Of a stretch of 64,000 nucleotides of DNA, positions 1-9,198 are shown piece by piece. Under the pieces are notes generated by a model that was not told the DNA's origin, made no database searches, and worked only from the letters and a program-made list of their open reading frames with translations. This stretch comes from Bradyrhizobium quebecense. GTDB lineage: Bacteria > Pseudomonadota > Alphaproteobacteria > Rhizobiales > Xanthobacteraceae. The DNA is taken from the NCBI RefSeq assembly GCF_013373795.3, contig NZ_CP088022.1, positions 5,642,001-5,706,000 on the forward strand. Reading direction: 5' to 3'. Position 1 is the first letter of the stretch. Each line of letters opens with the position of its first letter. The position numbers and the translations under genes are program-made.

Positions 1-476
1 GGGACGAGATCGCGGCCGAGGTGGCCAAGGAATTCCCCGATGTGACCTGGGACAAGATGCTGGTCGACGCCATGACGGTGCGGATGACGCTCCATCCGAA
101 GAGCCTCGACACCATCGTGGCAACCAATCTGCATGCCGACATCCTGTCGGATCTCGCAGGTGCCCTGGCCGGCAGCCTCGGCGTCGCGCCGACCGGCAAC
201 ATCGACCCGCAGCGCCGCTTCCCCTCGATGTTCGAGCCGATCCACGGCTCGGCGTTCGACATCACCGGCAAGGGCATCGCCAACCCGGTCGCGACCTTCT
301 GGACCGGCGCGCAGATGCTGGAGCATCTCGGCGAAAAGGACGCCGCCGCGCGGCTGATGGCCGCGGTCGAGAAGGTGTGCGCGGCCGGCGTGCTGACGCC
401 CGACGTCGGCGGCAAGGCGACGACCAAGGAAGTGACCGACGCCGTGATCGACGCGATCCATGGATCGAATGTGTGA
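1..476 (+). CDS. Tartrate/D-malate dehydrogenase (isocitrate/isopropylmalate dehydrogenase family), C-terminal part
   Basis: The reading frame is already open at the left window edge (codons start at base 3), so only about the last 158 residues are seen. They carry the family C-terminal half: a DxMTVRM stretch, the NLHADILSDLAG block with metal-binding aspartates, the nucleotide-binding segment FEPIHGSAFDITGKG, and the usual C-terminal helix ending in DAIHGSNV. Members oxidise and decarboxylate D-malate, tartrate or 3-isopropylmalate with NAD and Mg/Mn. The FEPIHGSA-FDITGKGIANP wording fits the tartrate/D-malate branch better than LeuB. It is a cytoplasmic core-metabolism gene. The stop is TGA at 474-476. 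Substrate cannot be fixed without the N-terminus. Confidence 0.85.
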   Translation, partial: DEIAAEVAKEFPDVTWDKMLVDAMTVRMTLHPKSLDTIVATNLHADILSDLAGALAGSLGVAPTGNIDPQRRFPSMFEPIHGSAFDITGKGIANPVATFWTGAQMLEHLGEKDAAARLMAAVEKVCAAGVLTPDVGGKATTKEVTDAVIDAIHGSNV

Positions 477-519
477 GGTGCTTCTTTTATCGCACACCGT
501 GAGGTGAGCACGGCGGGCT

Positions 520-692
520 CCCTCCCCCCTTGCGGGGGAGGGTTGGGGAGAGGGGTACCCCTTGCTCCGCTGATAATTAGTGACGAGGACTGCGTACGAT
601 CCGGCGAGCAAGTTGACTATACTTTACTCGCTTCTTGCATCACTCCCGGGGCCACCCCTCACCCCACCCTCTCCCGCAAGGGGAGAGGGAGC
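520..692. repeat. Palindromic GC-rich repeat unit with inverted ends (MITE-like)
   Basis: The segment begins with a CTCCCCC-TTGCGGGGGAG hairpin followed by GGTTGGGGAGAGGGGT. It ends with the inverted version ACCCCT-CACCCCACCC followed by CTCTCCCGCAAGGGGAGAG. About 100 bp of unrelated DNA lies between the two arms. The arms are therefore inverted copies of one approximately 38-bp unit, each carrying its own small palindrome. Repeats of this look are common between genes in Bradyrhizobium and relatives. It fills most of the space between the dehydrogenase and the HAD gene and has no coding potential of its own. An open frame crosses it but is not credible. Confidence 0.75.
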
Positions 693-761
693 CCAACCAG
701 GGTGCCCACCTCACCAAGGCATCGGCGTGCTGCTTCCGATACCGCAACCGGGGAACAAACC

Positions 762-1574
762 GTGCTACCCGATCTGACCAGACGACACTTCATGACTGCT
801 GGAGGACTATCGATCATGGCCGCGATGACGGGGATACAACCGGCAGGCGCCGCGCCATGGCGCAATGAGCTCCGTGCCATCGCGTTCGACGTCCAGGGGA
901 CGTGCGTCGATTTCTATCAGCCGATCCTGCGTGCCGGGCAGGCCGTCAATGCCGCGAAGGGGCTCACGCTCGACTGGGCCAAACTCTCGAGCGAGTGGCG
1001 CGATCTCTATCGTGCCGCGCTCGACGACGTGATCGCCGGCAAGCGCCCATGGATTCGGGTCGACCGCATCTATCGCGAGGCGCTCGATGTGCTGCTCGAT
1101 CGCCACGGCCTCTCGGAGGCCTTCTCGCGCGACGAGCGCGACGACCTGAACACGGTGTGGAGCAAGCTCGACGCCTGGCCCGACAGCGTCGAGGGGCTCG
1201 CACGCCTGCGCAGCCGGTTCGTGACCTCGACCTTGTCGAATGCCGGCATGGCCGCCGTGGTGGCGGTGGTCAAGCATGCCAAGCTGCCGTTCGATGCCGT
1301 GCTGACCGCGGAGCTTGCACGCAGCTACAAGCCGTCACCCGCGGTGTATCAGCTCGCCGTCGACTACCTCGGCTATCCCGCCGACAAGATCCTGATGGTC
1401 GCCTGCCACAAATACGACCTGAAGGCGGCCCGCGCCTTCGGCATGCGCACCGCGTTCGTCGCCCGTCCGCTGGAATTCGGGCCGGCGGCGAAGGTCGACG
1501 TCGCGCCGGAATCCTGGATCGACCTCCACGCGGACAGCTTTACGCAACTCGCCGACATGCTCGCGCCGGCGTGA
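762..1574 (+). CDS. HAD-superfamily haloacid dehalogenase type II-like protein with Tat-type signal
   Basis: About 270 residues. The GTG at 762 gives an N-terminus with TRRHFM followed by a hydrophobic stretch ending in AGAA, which looks like a twin-arginine export signal; longer readings would cross the repeat at 520-692. The mature part has HAD motif I as FDVQGT (nucleophile Asp), motif II STLSNAG, motif III lysine in SYKPSP, and motif IV region MVACHKYDLKAAR. This arrangement matches L-2-haloacid dehalogenases and related phosphatase-like HADs. Exact substrate is unknown. An exported HAD enzyme is unusual, and an ATG at 792 would remove the RR pair and weaken the Tat call. It stands alone, with cysE convergent downstream. 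Confidence 0.75.
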   Translation: MLPDLTRRHFMTAGGLSIMAAMTGIQPAGAAPWRNELRAIAFDVQGTCVDFYQPILRAGQAVNAAKGLTLDWAKLSSEWRDLYRAALDDVIAGKRPWIRVDRIYREALDVLLDRHGLSEAFSRDERDDLNTVWSKLDAWPDSVEGLARLRSRFVTSTLSNAGMAAVVAVVKHAKLPFDAVLTAELARSYKPSPAVYQLAVDYLGYPADKILMVACHKYDLKAARAFGMRTAFVARPLEFGPAAKVDVAPESWIDLHADSFTQLADMLAPA

Positions 1575-1606
1575 CGACGCGAAGGGCCCCGATCGATGCG
1601 CTCACC

Positions 1607-2371
1607 TCACGAAAGCGCACCAGCCTCGGCGCAATTGGTCAGCCGCGCCGGCACACCGACGGCGGTGCAGCCGGCCGGCACATCCGACGTCACCAGCGCG
1701 CCGGCGCCGACCTTGGCGAAGTCGCCGACAGAGAGGTTTCCGATCAGCGTTGCGCCGGCGCTGAGCAGCACGCCGCGGCCGATCGTCGGCGCGTGGCGCG
1801 GGTCATCCTGATGCCGCGCGATGGTGACGTTCTGCAGGATCGTGACCTCGTCGCCGATGGAAGCCAACGCGCCGACGATGATGCCGGTGCCGTGATCGAG
1901 GAAAACCGCCGTTCCGATCCGAGCCGACGGGTGAATGCTAATCTGCAACTGGTCCGCCGCGGCACTGTGCATCAACAGCGCAAGATCGGGGCGATCGTGG
2001 CGCCACAGCCAGTTCGATACGCGCCAGGCTTGCAGCGCGACGTAGCCCTTGAAGTTGAGGAGCGGCGGCAGCAAGCCCGTGATCGCCGGGTCGCGGCGCA
2101 CGATGGCCACAAGATCGGTGGTCGCGGCATCGACCAGCGCGGGCTCGGCCGCGAACGCCTCGCGGGCCGTCCGCATGAACTGCGCGCGATCGGCCTCGGC
2201 GCGGCAGATAGCCCGGCCGATCAGGAAGGCGAGTGCGCCGCCGAGATCGCCCTGGTCGAGGATGAAGGCAGCCGACGCCTCGAGAAAGCGATCGGCGACA
2301 ACAGCGGCTTCCGCCTCGCGCCGGATCGCAAGCCAGAGATCGTCAGGACTCGCCGTCGCAAAAGCCGCCAT
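1607..2371 (-). CDS. cysE: Serine O-acetyltransferase
   Basis: 254 residues. CysE transfers acetyl from acetyl-CoA to serine, the first step of cysteine synthesis in the cytoplasm. The N-terminal alpha-helical domain (about residues 1-140) contains WLAIRREAEA and the LLNFKGYVALQAWRVSNW segment. It is followed by left-handed beta-helix hexapeptide repeats with catalytic histidines in IHPSARIG, LDHGTG and ARHQDD, and the tail GVPARL. Length and order match the family. It is convergent with the HAD gene and lies downstream of the DUF2852 gene on the same strand, from which it is separated by a terminator-like hairpin, so it is probably transcribed independently. Confidence 0.93.
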   Translation of the reverse strand: MAAFATASPDDLWLAIRREAEAAVVADRFLEASAAFILDQGDLGGALAFLIGRAICRAEADRAQFMRTAREAFAAEPALVDAATTDLVAIVRRDPAITGLLPPLLNFKGYVALQAWRVSNWLWRHDRPDLALLMHSAAADQLQISIHPSARIGTAVFLDHGTGIIVGALASIGDEVTILQNVTIARHQDDPRHAPTIGRGVLLSAGATLIGNLSVGDFAKVGAGALVTSDVPAGCTAVGVPARLTNCAEAGALS

Positions 2372-2425
2372 CGCTTCACCTCATCGCTCGACGATAGAGT
2401 GGGCAGGGCGGCCGCACAATGCAAA

Positions 2426-2454
2426 CCGCCCGCTTGCTTGTCGCAAACGGGCGG
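2426..2454 (-). terminator. Stem-loop downstream of the DUF2852 gene
   Basis: On the minus strand a 7-bp stem CCGCCCG/CGGGCGG closes a 15-nt loop and is followed by TTTGC. It lies between the end of the DUF2852 gene (2516) and the start of cysE (2371), as expected for an intrinsic terminator. The T-run is short. Confidence 0.55.
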
Positions 2455-2515
2455 CTCAGGCCATCAGGTGTTATGGGGGCACATCGCCTGAAGGCTCAGT
2501 GCTTGCCTCGCGGGA

Positions 2516-3007
2516 TCAGCTCTGCGGCGGCTGATCGTTCGGCGGGGTCGGACGGGTCTTGTGCTGCGCCATGAAGGCGTCGAACTCTTCCTTGTCCTTG
2601 GCGTGGCGCAGGCGATCGAGGAAGTTCTTGAACTCGACCTGCTCTTCCTCGAGCCGGCGCAGGGTATCCTGGCGGTACTCGTCGAAGGCGCGGTTGCCGC
2701 TGGTGGGCGGGCCGAAGCCGCCGAACGGGAAGCCGCGGCGCTCCATGCGGCTCTTCATCCGCTCCATCTTGTCCTGCATGCGGTCCATCTTGTTCGCCCA
2801 GCGATCCTGATCGTAGTGACTCCAACAGGCCATTTTTCTGCTCCCGAGTGTGAAAAAGAGAAGGGCGAGGCCGATCGGCCACCAGATCATGAAGCCGAGG
2901 ATGATCCCGGCGATCTTCAGGGGATGCCACGGCGTCGCGTAGAAGTGTGGACGGTAGGGCTCTTCGACGGGGCCGCGCCAGCGATTGACATCTGCGGTGT
3001 AGGCCAT
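2516..3007 (-). CDS. DUF2852 family membrane protein
   Basis: 163 residues from the ATG at 3007, chosen because a GGAGAAGGA ribosome-binding site lies just upstream; the frame stays open further upstream but would run through the operator. One strong hydrophobic segment (IAGIILGFMIWWPIGLALL, about residues 31-49) follows a short polar N-terminus. A highly charged, Met/Arg/Asp-rich helical region (MDRMQDKMERMKSRMERR) and a Glu/Lys-rich coiled-coil-like C-terminal part follow. This is the pattern of DUF2852, a conserved alphaproteobacterial family without a known function. The promoter contains a perfect 19-bp palindrome that recurs at the start of the adjacent TetR gene, so it is probably the target of that repressor. 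Confidence 0.8.
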   Translation of the reverse strand: MAYTADVNRWRGPVEEPYRPHFYATPWHPLKIAGIILGFMIWWPIGLALLFFTLGSRKMACWSHYDQDRWANKMDRMQDKMERMKSRMERRGFPFGGFGPPTSGNRAFDEYRQDTLRRLEEEQVEFKNFLDRLRHAKDKEEFDAFMAQHKTRPTPPNDQPPQS

Positions 3008-3041
3008 TTCCTTCTCCATCACGGCAATCACGCCGTTGTGA

Positions 3042-3060
3042 ATGTAAATAACATTTACAT
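3042..3060. promoter_or_regulatory. Perfect palindrome, probable TetR operator upstream of the DUF2852 gene
   Basis: ATGTAAATAACATTTACAT is two perfect 8-bp half sites around a 3-bp centre. It lies 34 nt upstream of the DUF2852 start codon. The same half-site layout occurs over the start of the neighbouring TetR-family gene (3851-3869). Inferred role: binding site for that regulator. Confidence 0.7.
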
Positions 3061-3138
3061 AGATAGCCGAGCCCTTGGGAAAGTCAAGCAGAGCAGATGA
3101 CGCACCCCGCGGATTATTTTTGGCTTGGCCGTTGAACC

Positions 3139-3852
3139 TTATTTCGGTTTGCCCCACGGGCCGGGTCTGTCGCCGGCCGGCTCTTCGTCGGCTGCCGCGG
3201 TTCCCGGCCTGCGATCGGTGAGGAAGCCAAGGCCGCGCAGATAGATCAGCACTTCGGCCTCGAGCAGATCCTCCGGCGACATCGGCAGCTTGCGCCGCGC
3301 GGCATCGCCGCGGCCGAACAGCGAGGCGACGCCGTGCGACATCGACCAGATATGTAGCGCCATCATCATCGCCGGCGGGCGCGGTGTGCCGGGCGGCGCT
3401 AGCGCCGCGAGCCGCTCGGCGGCGGCGCGGATGATCGCAAATGCGCGTTCGCTTGCCGCCATCAAGGTCGGATTGGAATCGACCGGCAGGCCGGATTCGA
3501 ACATCGCGGAGTAGAACGCGGGCTCCTCACGCGCAAAGGCGAGATAGGCCTTGCCGACCCGCTCGAACGCCGAGACGGTGTCGGGGCGGCCGTCGTCCCA
3601 GGCCTGCGTCAAGAGCGCCTCGAACTGCTCGAAGCCGCGCTGTGCGATGCTGGCGATCAGTTCGTCACGGTCGCGGAAGTGGCGGTAGGGCGCGGCGGGG
3701 CTGACGCCGGCCATTCGCGCGGCGTCGGCGAAGGTGAAGCCGGCCGGCCCCTTCTTCGAGATCAGGTCGAGGGCTGCCTGCAGCAACGCCTCTTTGAGAT
3801 TGCCGTGATGATAGCCGCGCTCGGCGCGGCCTTGGTCCTTGCGCCAGCTCAT
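3139..3852 (-). CDS. TetR/AcrR-family transcriptional regulator (WHG-type C-terminal domain)
   Basis: 237 residues. The N-terminal HTH is clear: GYHHGNLKEALLQAALDLI, then GFTFADAARMAGVSPAAPYRHFRDRDEL, with the recognition helix ending in APYRHF. The ligand domain (about residues 85-200) has the AYLAFAREEPAFYSAMF pattern of the TetR_C_13/WHG subfamily. The C-terminus is low-complexity (AAADEEPAGDRPG). It lies upstream of, and in the same direction as, the DUF2852 gene. A 19-bp imperfect palindrome covers its start codon, which suggests autorepression. Effector molecule unknown. The IS block begins about 70 bp beyond its start, so any further upstream sequence has been replaced. Confidence 0.9.
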   Translation of the reverse strand: MSWRKDQGRAERGYHHGNLKEALLQAALDLISKKGPAGFTFADAARMAGVSPAAPYRHFRDRDELIASIAQRGFEQFEALLTQAWDDGRPDTVSAFERVGKAYLAFAREEPAFYSAMFESGLPVDSNPTLMAASERAFAIIRAAAERLAALAPPGTPRPPAMMMALHIWSMSHGVASLFGRGDAARRKLPMSPEDLLEAEVLIYLRGLGFLTDRRPGTAAADEEPAGDRPGPWGKPK

Positions 3853-3869
3853 GTGAACGGCTTTTACAT
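3851..3869. promoter_or_regulatory. Imperfect palindrome over the TetR start codon, second copy of the probable operator
   Basis: ATGTGAACGGCTTTTACAT shares ATGT-(A/G)-AA and TTTACAT half sites, with the same spacing, with the perfect palindrome at 3042-3060. It overlaps the ATG of the TetR gene, a position that would block its own expression. Confidence 0.6.
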
Positions 3870-4030
3870 GAGCCGCCGGTAAAGGTCACTAGAGCATTTT
3901 CTGACCTGGCGGAATCGGAAGGGATTGAACTAAGCCGCTGCCGCGGCGTAGGGGGCAAGGTGGCATAGATCGCCTCCTGGCTGAGAGGATGTGGGTGTTG
4001 GAGCCCACCCCCTCAGACAGGAGTATCGAG

Positions 4031-4892
4031 ATGGCCGATTTGAGCCCTCTTCGCCGCCGCATGATCGAAGACATGACCGTCCGCAATCTGTCGCCGGCGA
4101 CGCAAAGATCCTACATCAGCGCGGTTTCGAAGTTCAGCCGCTATTTTGGCCGATCGCCTGACCGGTTAGAGCTGGAAGACGTCCGCGCCTTCCAGGTGCA
4201 TTTGGTCTCGACCGGCATCTCATGGCCGGCGCTGAACCAGATCGTCTGTGCGCTACGGTTTTTCTACGGCGTCACGCTCGGCGAGGCGCTCATCCCAGAG
4301 CGCATTCCCTATGCGCGAGAACCGCGCAAGCTGCCGGTCGTTCTCAGCGCCGACGAAGTGGTTCAGTTTCTTGAAGCGGTATCGAGCCTGAAGAGCCGCG
4401 CCGCGCTCACCACCGCCTATGCGGCCGGGCTCAGGGCCTCGGAGGTTGCGGGACTGCGGATCGAAGACATCGACAGCGCCCGCGGCGTCATCCAGGTGCG
4501 CCACGGCAAGGGCGCGAAGGATCGCAACGTGATGCTGTCGCCCCAGCTGCTGGGCATCCTGCGCACCTACTGGCGGCTCGCCCGGCCGCGGCTTTATCTG
4601 TTCCCTGGTCGTGACGAAGATCATCCGATCGATCAGACCGTGCTGCATGCCGCCTGCCGGTCGGCGGTGAAGGCTGCGGGCCTGACCAAGCAGCGTCACG
4701 CTGCACACGCTGCGCCACAGCTTCGCGACACATCTTCTCGAGAACGGAACCGATATCCGGATCATCCAGGTCTTGCTCGGGCACAATAATTTGTCGTCGA
4801 CAGCGCGCTACACGCAGGTCGCCACCGATACGATCCGAGCGACGCAGAGCCCGCTCGATCGCCTGTCGCTGGAGGTGACGCCACCTGGATGA
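4031..4892 (+). pseudogene. Tyrosine recombinase (XerC/D-like), left-arm copy, frameshifted
   Basis: Starts at an ATG preceded by CAGGAG. It reads MADLSPLRRRM, a SAM-like core-binding domain and the catalytic domain with Arg in GLRASEVAGLR, up to AAGLTK. An extra A in AAGCAGCGTC (about 4691) then shifts the frame, so the conserved [15 protein letters not shown] box and the catalytic Tyr segment near [16 protein letters not shown] are lost. The copy in the right arm lacks this A and is intact. The stop of the original frame would be at 4890-4892, overlapping the transposase start (ATGA). Such recombinases accompany a subgroup of IS91-like elements. Confidence 0.88.
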
Positions 4893-6139
4893 CCCGCAGC
4901 GGGATGCGGGTCATGACCCGCTCCGACATCCGCTCCAACAGGCCCGCCATCGAGATTGCCGATATTCTGTGCCGGCATGGCGACGCCTATCGCCGTGTAC
5001 ATGCCGGTCATCTGGGGCGGGTCGAGCGGCGCGTGATGAGCGCGATCGTTGCGTGCCGGACCGAGGCGCTCGGCGGCCACATGCAGGCTTGCGACGACTG
5101 CGGCACGACACGCGTTGCCTATAATTCCTGCCGCAATCGGCACTGTCCGAAGTGTCAGGGGAGAGCCCGAGCCGCGTGGCTCGCCGCGCGTCAAGCCGAC
5201 CTGCTTCCGGTTCCCTATTTCCACGTCGTCTTTACACTTCCCGCACCGATCGCCGCGATCGCTTTCCAGAACAAGGCCGTCGTCTATGCCATCCTGTTCA
5301 AGGCTGCCGCCGAGGCGATGACGACGCTCGCCGCCAATCCACGCCGGCTCGGCGGTGCGATCGGCGGCGTCGCCGTCCTCCACACCTGGGGACAGACGCT
5401 GATGCATCATCCCCACGTCCATTGCGTCGTTCCGGGTGGCGGCCTCTCGCCCGATGGCGCGCGCTGGACCGCTTGCCGACCGAACTTCTTCCTGGCCGTC
5501 AAACCGTTGTCCAGACTATTTCGCACACTTTTTCTCAAACGTCTGTCGGCAGCCTTCAACTCCGGTGCCTTGCGTTTCTTCGGCGATCTCGGAGCTCTGG
5601 CCGAGCCGGCTGCCTTTGCGGCCCACCTCGACGCCATGCGACGCATCAACTGGGTTGTTTACGCCAAGCGGCCCTTCGGCGGACCCGCACAGGTCCTGGC
5701 CTATCTCGGCCGCTACACCCATCGCGTCGCGATCGCCAACAGCCGGCTCGTCGCACTCGACGACGATCATGTCGCCTTCTCATGGAAGGACTATCGCCAA
5801 AACAGCGCGACAAAGATCATGAATCTCAAGCCCGATGAGTTCATTCGCCGTTTCCTGCTTCATACGCTGCCTGACGGCTTCCACCGCATCCGCCACTTCG
5901 GCTTCATGGCCAACCGCCATCGCGCTGCCAAGCTCGCCCTTTGCCGCGAACTTCTCGATCATGAGCGAACAGCCCCAAACGATGGCCAGCCGTCGCCTGT
6001 GGATTCGGAGGCTCAAACCCGGGCCGAGGTTCCTGCCTGTCCCGATTGTGGTGGCGTCATGCGCATCATTGAGCGCTTTCGACATAGCTTCAGACGCCCC
6101 AGCCCTCGAACATCACCGTTCCGATGCGACACATCGTGA
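4889..6139 (+). CDS. IS91-family transposase, left-arm copy
   Basis: 416 residues, starting four bases before the recombinase stop (ATGA overlap). The N-terminal zinc-binding block [24 protein letters not shown] is followed by the HUH-like catalytic region: [21 protein letters not shown] carries the metal-binding histidines, and [16 protein letters not shown] the tyrosine motif. A second Cys pair (CPDCGG) sits near the C-terminus. Members of this family move by single-strand, rolling-circle-like replication without target duplications. The protein is identical to the right-arm copy, so the duplication is recent. It appears intact and could act on both arms. Confidence 0.93.
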   Translation: MTRSGMRVMTRSDIRSNRPAIEIADILCRHGDAYRRVHAGHLGRVERRVMSAIVACRTEALGGHMQACDDCGTTRVAYNSCRNRHCPKCQGRARAAWLAARQADLLPVPYFHVVFTLPAPIAAIAFQNKAVVYAILFKAAAEAMTTLAANPRRLGGAIGGVAVLHTWGQTLMHHPHVHCVVPGGGLSPDGARWTACRPNFFLAVKPLSRLFRTLFLKRLSAAFNSGALRFFGDLGALAEPAAFAAHLDAMRRINWVVYAKRPFGGPAQVLAYLGRYTHRVAIANSRLVALDDDHVAFSWKDYRQNSATKIMNLKPDEFIRRFLLHTLPDGFHRIRHFGFMANRHRAAKLALCRELLDHERTAPNDGQPSPVDSEAQTRAEVPACPDCGGVMRIIERFRHSFRRPSPRTSPFRCDTS

Positions 6140-6436
6140 GCCAAGTCATGTCGTGCACGACGATCATCATTCGTCATTTCGCTCCCAGCGTCTCGATCAT
6201 CGCGGACGATGTCGAATCCGTGCTGTCACACTGCGCGACAACAACCGTCCGATGCAGCAAAAGGCCTATCGCGATCTCAGGCGAAGCGCGTCTGATCTCA
6301 ACTCTTCCAGGATGCGCACTCCTGTGTCTCTGCCTCACGCGCCGAGCCAGCAGATCGGGCATGGCGATCTCGAACAATCCCCATAGCTGCAAAACCGCGA
6401 ATAGCCTCCCGCGCCTTCGTTCAATCCGGCTTCAAT

Positions 6437-6486
6437 GAGGTCGCGTCATAAGCGCCTGCCGCGCCCTCGCGTGAGCGCGACCTCAC
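6437..6486 (+). repeat. Terminal hairpin of the IS91-type arm (left copy)
   Basis: TGAGGTCGCG and CGCGACCTCA form a perfect 10-bp inverted repeat with a 30-nt loop, 300 bp after the transposase stop. The same structure lies in mirror position in the right arm (about 7601-7650). Subterminal hairpins are expected at IS91-type ends, so it may mark the transposase-distal end. About 78 further arm bases follow before the IS630-type centre. Confidence 0.5.
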
Positions 6487-6557
6487 AGAACCCTCCAGAT
6501 TCCCTTGTGAGGCAAATCGTGATTCACCCTGAGGGCTGGTGATGGAGGCCAGCCCCC

Positions 6558-7509
6558 ATGGCTAAGCCGCTCTCGCCGGACCTTCGCCTTCGCATTATTC
6601 GGGCTGTGGAAGAGGAAGGCATGAGCTGTCGGGGCGCCGCCGGCCGGTTCGGCGTAGCGCCATCGACAGCGATCGAACTGGTCAACGAATGGCGCAGCAC
6701 CGGCGCTTGTGAGGCGGGAGCGCAGGGCGGAGACAGACGTTCAGCTCGGATCGAGGGTCATGCTGCGGAGATCCTCTCCCTGGTCAAGGCTACGCCTGAC
6801 ATGACGCTGGCCGAGATCGCTGACCATCTCCTCAAAGTCCACGGCGAGCGTTTCGTGCCGAGCGTGGTCTGGCGATTCTTCGATCGCCGCAACATCACGT
6901 TCAAAAAAAACATCGCACGCCAGCGAGCAGGATCGGCCGGACGTGGCCGCTGAACGCGCGGCGTGGAAGGCATCTCAGCCTGAGATCGGCATCCATCGGT
7001 TGGTGTTTATCGACGAGACGGGAGCCTCGACCAAGATGGCGCGGCGCTATGGCCGCTCGCCGTACGGCCAGCGCTGTGTCGCAGCGCTCCCGCATGGTCA
7101 TTGGAAGACGACGACCTTCGTCGGCGCGCTCAGAGCGACCGGCATGACTGCGCCGATGGTCCTTGACGGTCCCATGGATGGTCTGGCGTTCGAGGCTTAC
7201 GTGACGCAAGTCCTCGTGCCGACACTCAGGCCCGGCGACATCGTGGTGATGGACAATCTCGCAGCACACAAGCGCGCCGAGGTCGGCATCGCAATCGATG
7301 CCGTGGGCGCCCAGCTCCTCTATTTGCCGCCTTATTCGCCCGACCTCAATCCGATCGAAATGGCCTTCGCCAAGCTCAAAGCCGCACTTCGAAAGGCCGC
7401 CGCCAGATCAATCGAGGCTTTGGACAACGCTATTGCCACCGCCCTGACCGCCTTCACCGCCCAAGAGTGCCTGAACTTCTTCGCCGCAGCCGGTTATGAC
7501 CGTGTCTGA
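6558..7509 (+). CDS. IS630-family transposase in two overlapping frames
   Basis: The first frame (6558-6953) reads [21 protein letters not shown] with the helix-turn-helix [15 protein letters not shown]. The second (6943-7509) holds the DDE catalytic domain: [16 protein letters not shown] and [18 protein letters not shown]. The two meet at a run of eight A after TTC (about 6902-6910). With seven A the product would be one continuous transposase of about 317 residues. The break is either programmed or transcriptional slippage, as reported for some IS630/Tc1-type elements, or a simple mutation. The start codon lies in the left inverted arm. IS630 elements insert at TA, and both arm ends carry TA here. 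Confidence 0.85.
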
Positions 7510-7947
7510 TCAGAATCTGCTCTAGCCATGGGGGCTGGCCTCCATCACCAGCCCTCAGGGTGAATCACGATTTGCCTCACAAGGGAATCTGGAGGGTTCT
7601 GTGAGGTCGCGCTCACGCGAGGGCGCGGCAGGCGCTTATGACGCGACCTCATTGAAGCCGGATTGAACGAAGGCGCGGGAGGCTATTCGCGGTTTTGCAG
7701 CTATGGGGATTGTTCGAGATCGCCATGCCCGATCTGCTGGCTCGGCGCGTGAGGCAGAGACACAGGAGTGCGCATCCTGGAAGAGTTGAGATCAGACGCG
7801 CTTCGCCTGAGATCGCGATAGGCCTTTTGCTGCATCGGACGGTTGTTGTCGCGCAGTGTGACAGCACGGATTCGACATCGTCCGCGATGATCGAGACGCT
7901 GGGAGCGAAATGACGAATGATGATCGTCGTGCACGACATGACTTGGC

Positions 7948-9198
7948 TCACGATGTGTCGCATCGGAACGGTGATGTTCGAGGGCTGGGGCGTCTGAAGC
8001 TATGTCGAAAGCGCTCAATGATGCGCATGACGCCACCACAATCGGGACAGGCAGGAACCTCGGCCCGGGTTTGAGCCTCCGAATCCACAGGCGACGGCTG
8101 GCCATCGTTTGGGGCTGTTCGCTCATGATCGAGAAGTTCGCGGCAAAGGGCGAGCTTGGCAGCGCGATGGCGGTTGGCCATGAAGCCGAAGTGGCGGATG
8201 CGGTGGAAGCCGTCAGGCAGCGTATGAAGCAGGAAACGGCGAATGAACTCATCGGGCTTGAGATTCATGATCTTTGTCGCGCTGTTTTGGCGATAGTCCT
8301 TCCATGAGAAGGCGACATGATCGTCGTCGAGTGCGACGAGCCGGCTGTTGGCGATCGCGACGCGATGGGTGTAGCGGCCGAGATAGGCCAGGACCTGTGC
8401 GGGTCCGCCGAAGGGCCGCTTGGCGTAAACAACCCAGTTGATGCGTCGCATGGCGTCGAGGTGGGCCGCAAAGGCAGCCGGCTCGGCCAGAGCTCCGAGA
8501 TCGCCGAAGAAACGCAAGGCACCGGAGTTGAAGGCTGCCGACAGACGTTTGAGAAAAAGTGTGCGAAATAGTCTGGACAACGGTTTGACGGCCAGGAAGA
8601 AGTTCGGTCGGCAAGCGGTCCAGCGCGCGCCATCGGGCGAGAGGCCGCCACCCGGAACGACGCAATGGACGTGGGGATGATGCATCAGCGTCTGTCCCCA
8701 GGTGTGGAGGACGGCGACGCCGCCGATCGCACCGCCGAGCCGGCGTGGATTGGCGGCGAGCGTCGTCATCGCCTCGGCGGCAGCCTTGAACAGGATGGCA
8801 TAGACGACGGCCTTGTTCTGGAAAGCGATCGCGGCGATCGGTGCGGGAAGTGTAAAGACGACGTGGAAATAGGGAACCGGAAGCAGGTCGGCTTGACGCG
8901 CGGCGAGCCACGCGGCTCGGGCTCTCCCCTGACACTTCGGACAGTGCCGATTGCGGCAGGAATTATAGGCAACGCGTGTCGTGCCGCAGTCGTCGCAAGC
9001 CTGCATGTGGCCGCCGAGCGCCTCGGTCCGGCACGCAACGATCGCGCTCATCACGCGCCGCTCGACCCGCCCCAGATGACCGGCATGTACACGGCGATAG
9101 GCGTCGCCATGCCGGCACAGAATATCGGCAATCTCGATGGCGGGCCTGTTGGAGCGGATGTCGGAGCGGGTCATGACCCGCATCCCGCTGCGGGTCAT
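7948..9198 (-). CDS. IS91-family transposase, right-arm copy
   Basis: Identical 416-residue protein to the left-arm transposase, in opposite orientation, with the same zinc block, HxH region and YLGRYTHR motif. It overlaps the intact recombinase stop by four bases. As both genes of this arm are intact, this copy is the one most likely to be able to move. Confidence 0.93.
   Translation of the reverse strand: MTRSGMRVMTRSDIRSNRPAIEIADILCRHGDAYRRVHAGHLGRVERRVMSAIVACRTEALGGHMQACDDCGTTRVAYNSCRNRHCPKCQGRARAAWLAARQADLLPVPYFHVVFTLPAPIAAIAFQNKAVVYAILFKAAAEAMTTLAANPRRLGGAIGGVAVLHTWGQTLMHHPHVHCVVPGGGLSPDGARWTACRPNFFLAVKPLSRLFRTLFLKRLSAAFNSGALRFFGDLGALAEPAAFAAHLDAMRRINWVVYAKRPFGGPAQVLAYLGRYTHRVAIANSRLVALDDDHVAFSWKDYRQNSATKIMNLKPDEFIRRFLLHTLPDGFHRIRHFGFMANRHRAAKLALCRELLDHERTAPNDGQPSPVDSEAQTRAEVPACPDCGGVMRIIERFRHSFRRPSPRTSPFRCDTS

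Noticed and set aside
504..761. Longer N-terminus for the HAD protein
   Set aside because: It would translate the palindromic repeat; the GTG at 762 gives a normal Tat-type start.
902..2491. A 529-residue plus-strand open frame
   Set aside because: Very Arg-rich composition, antisense to cysE and shifted against the HAD gene; a high-GC shadow frame.
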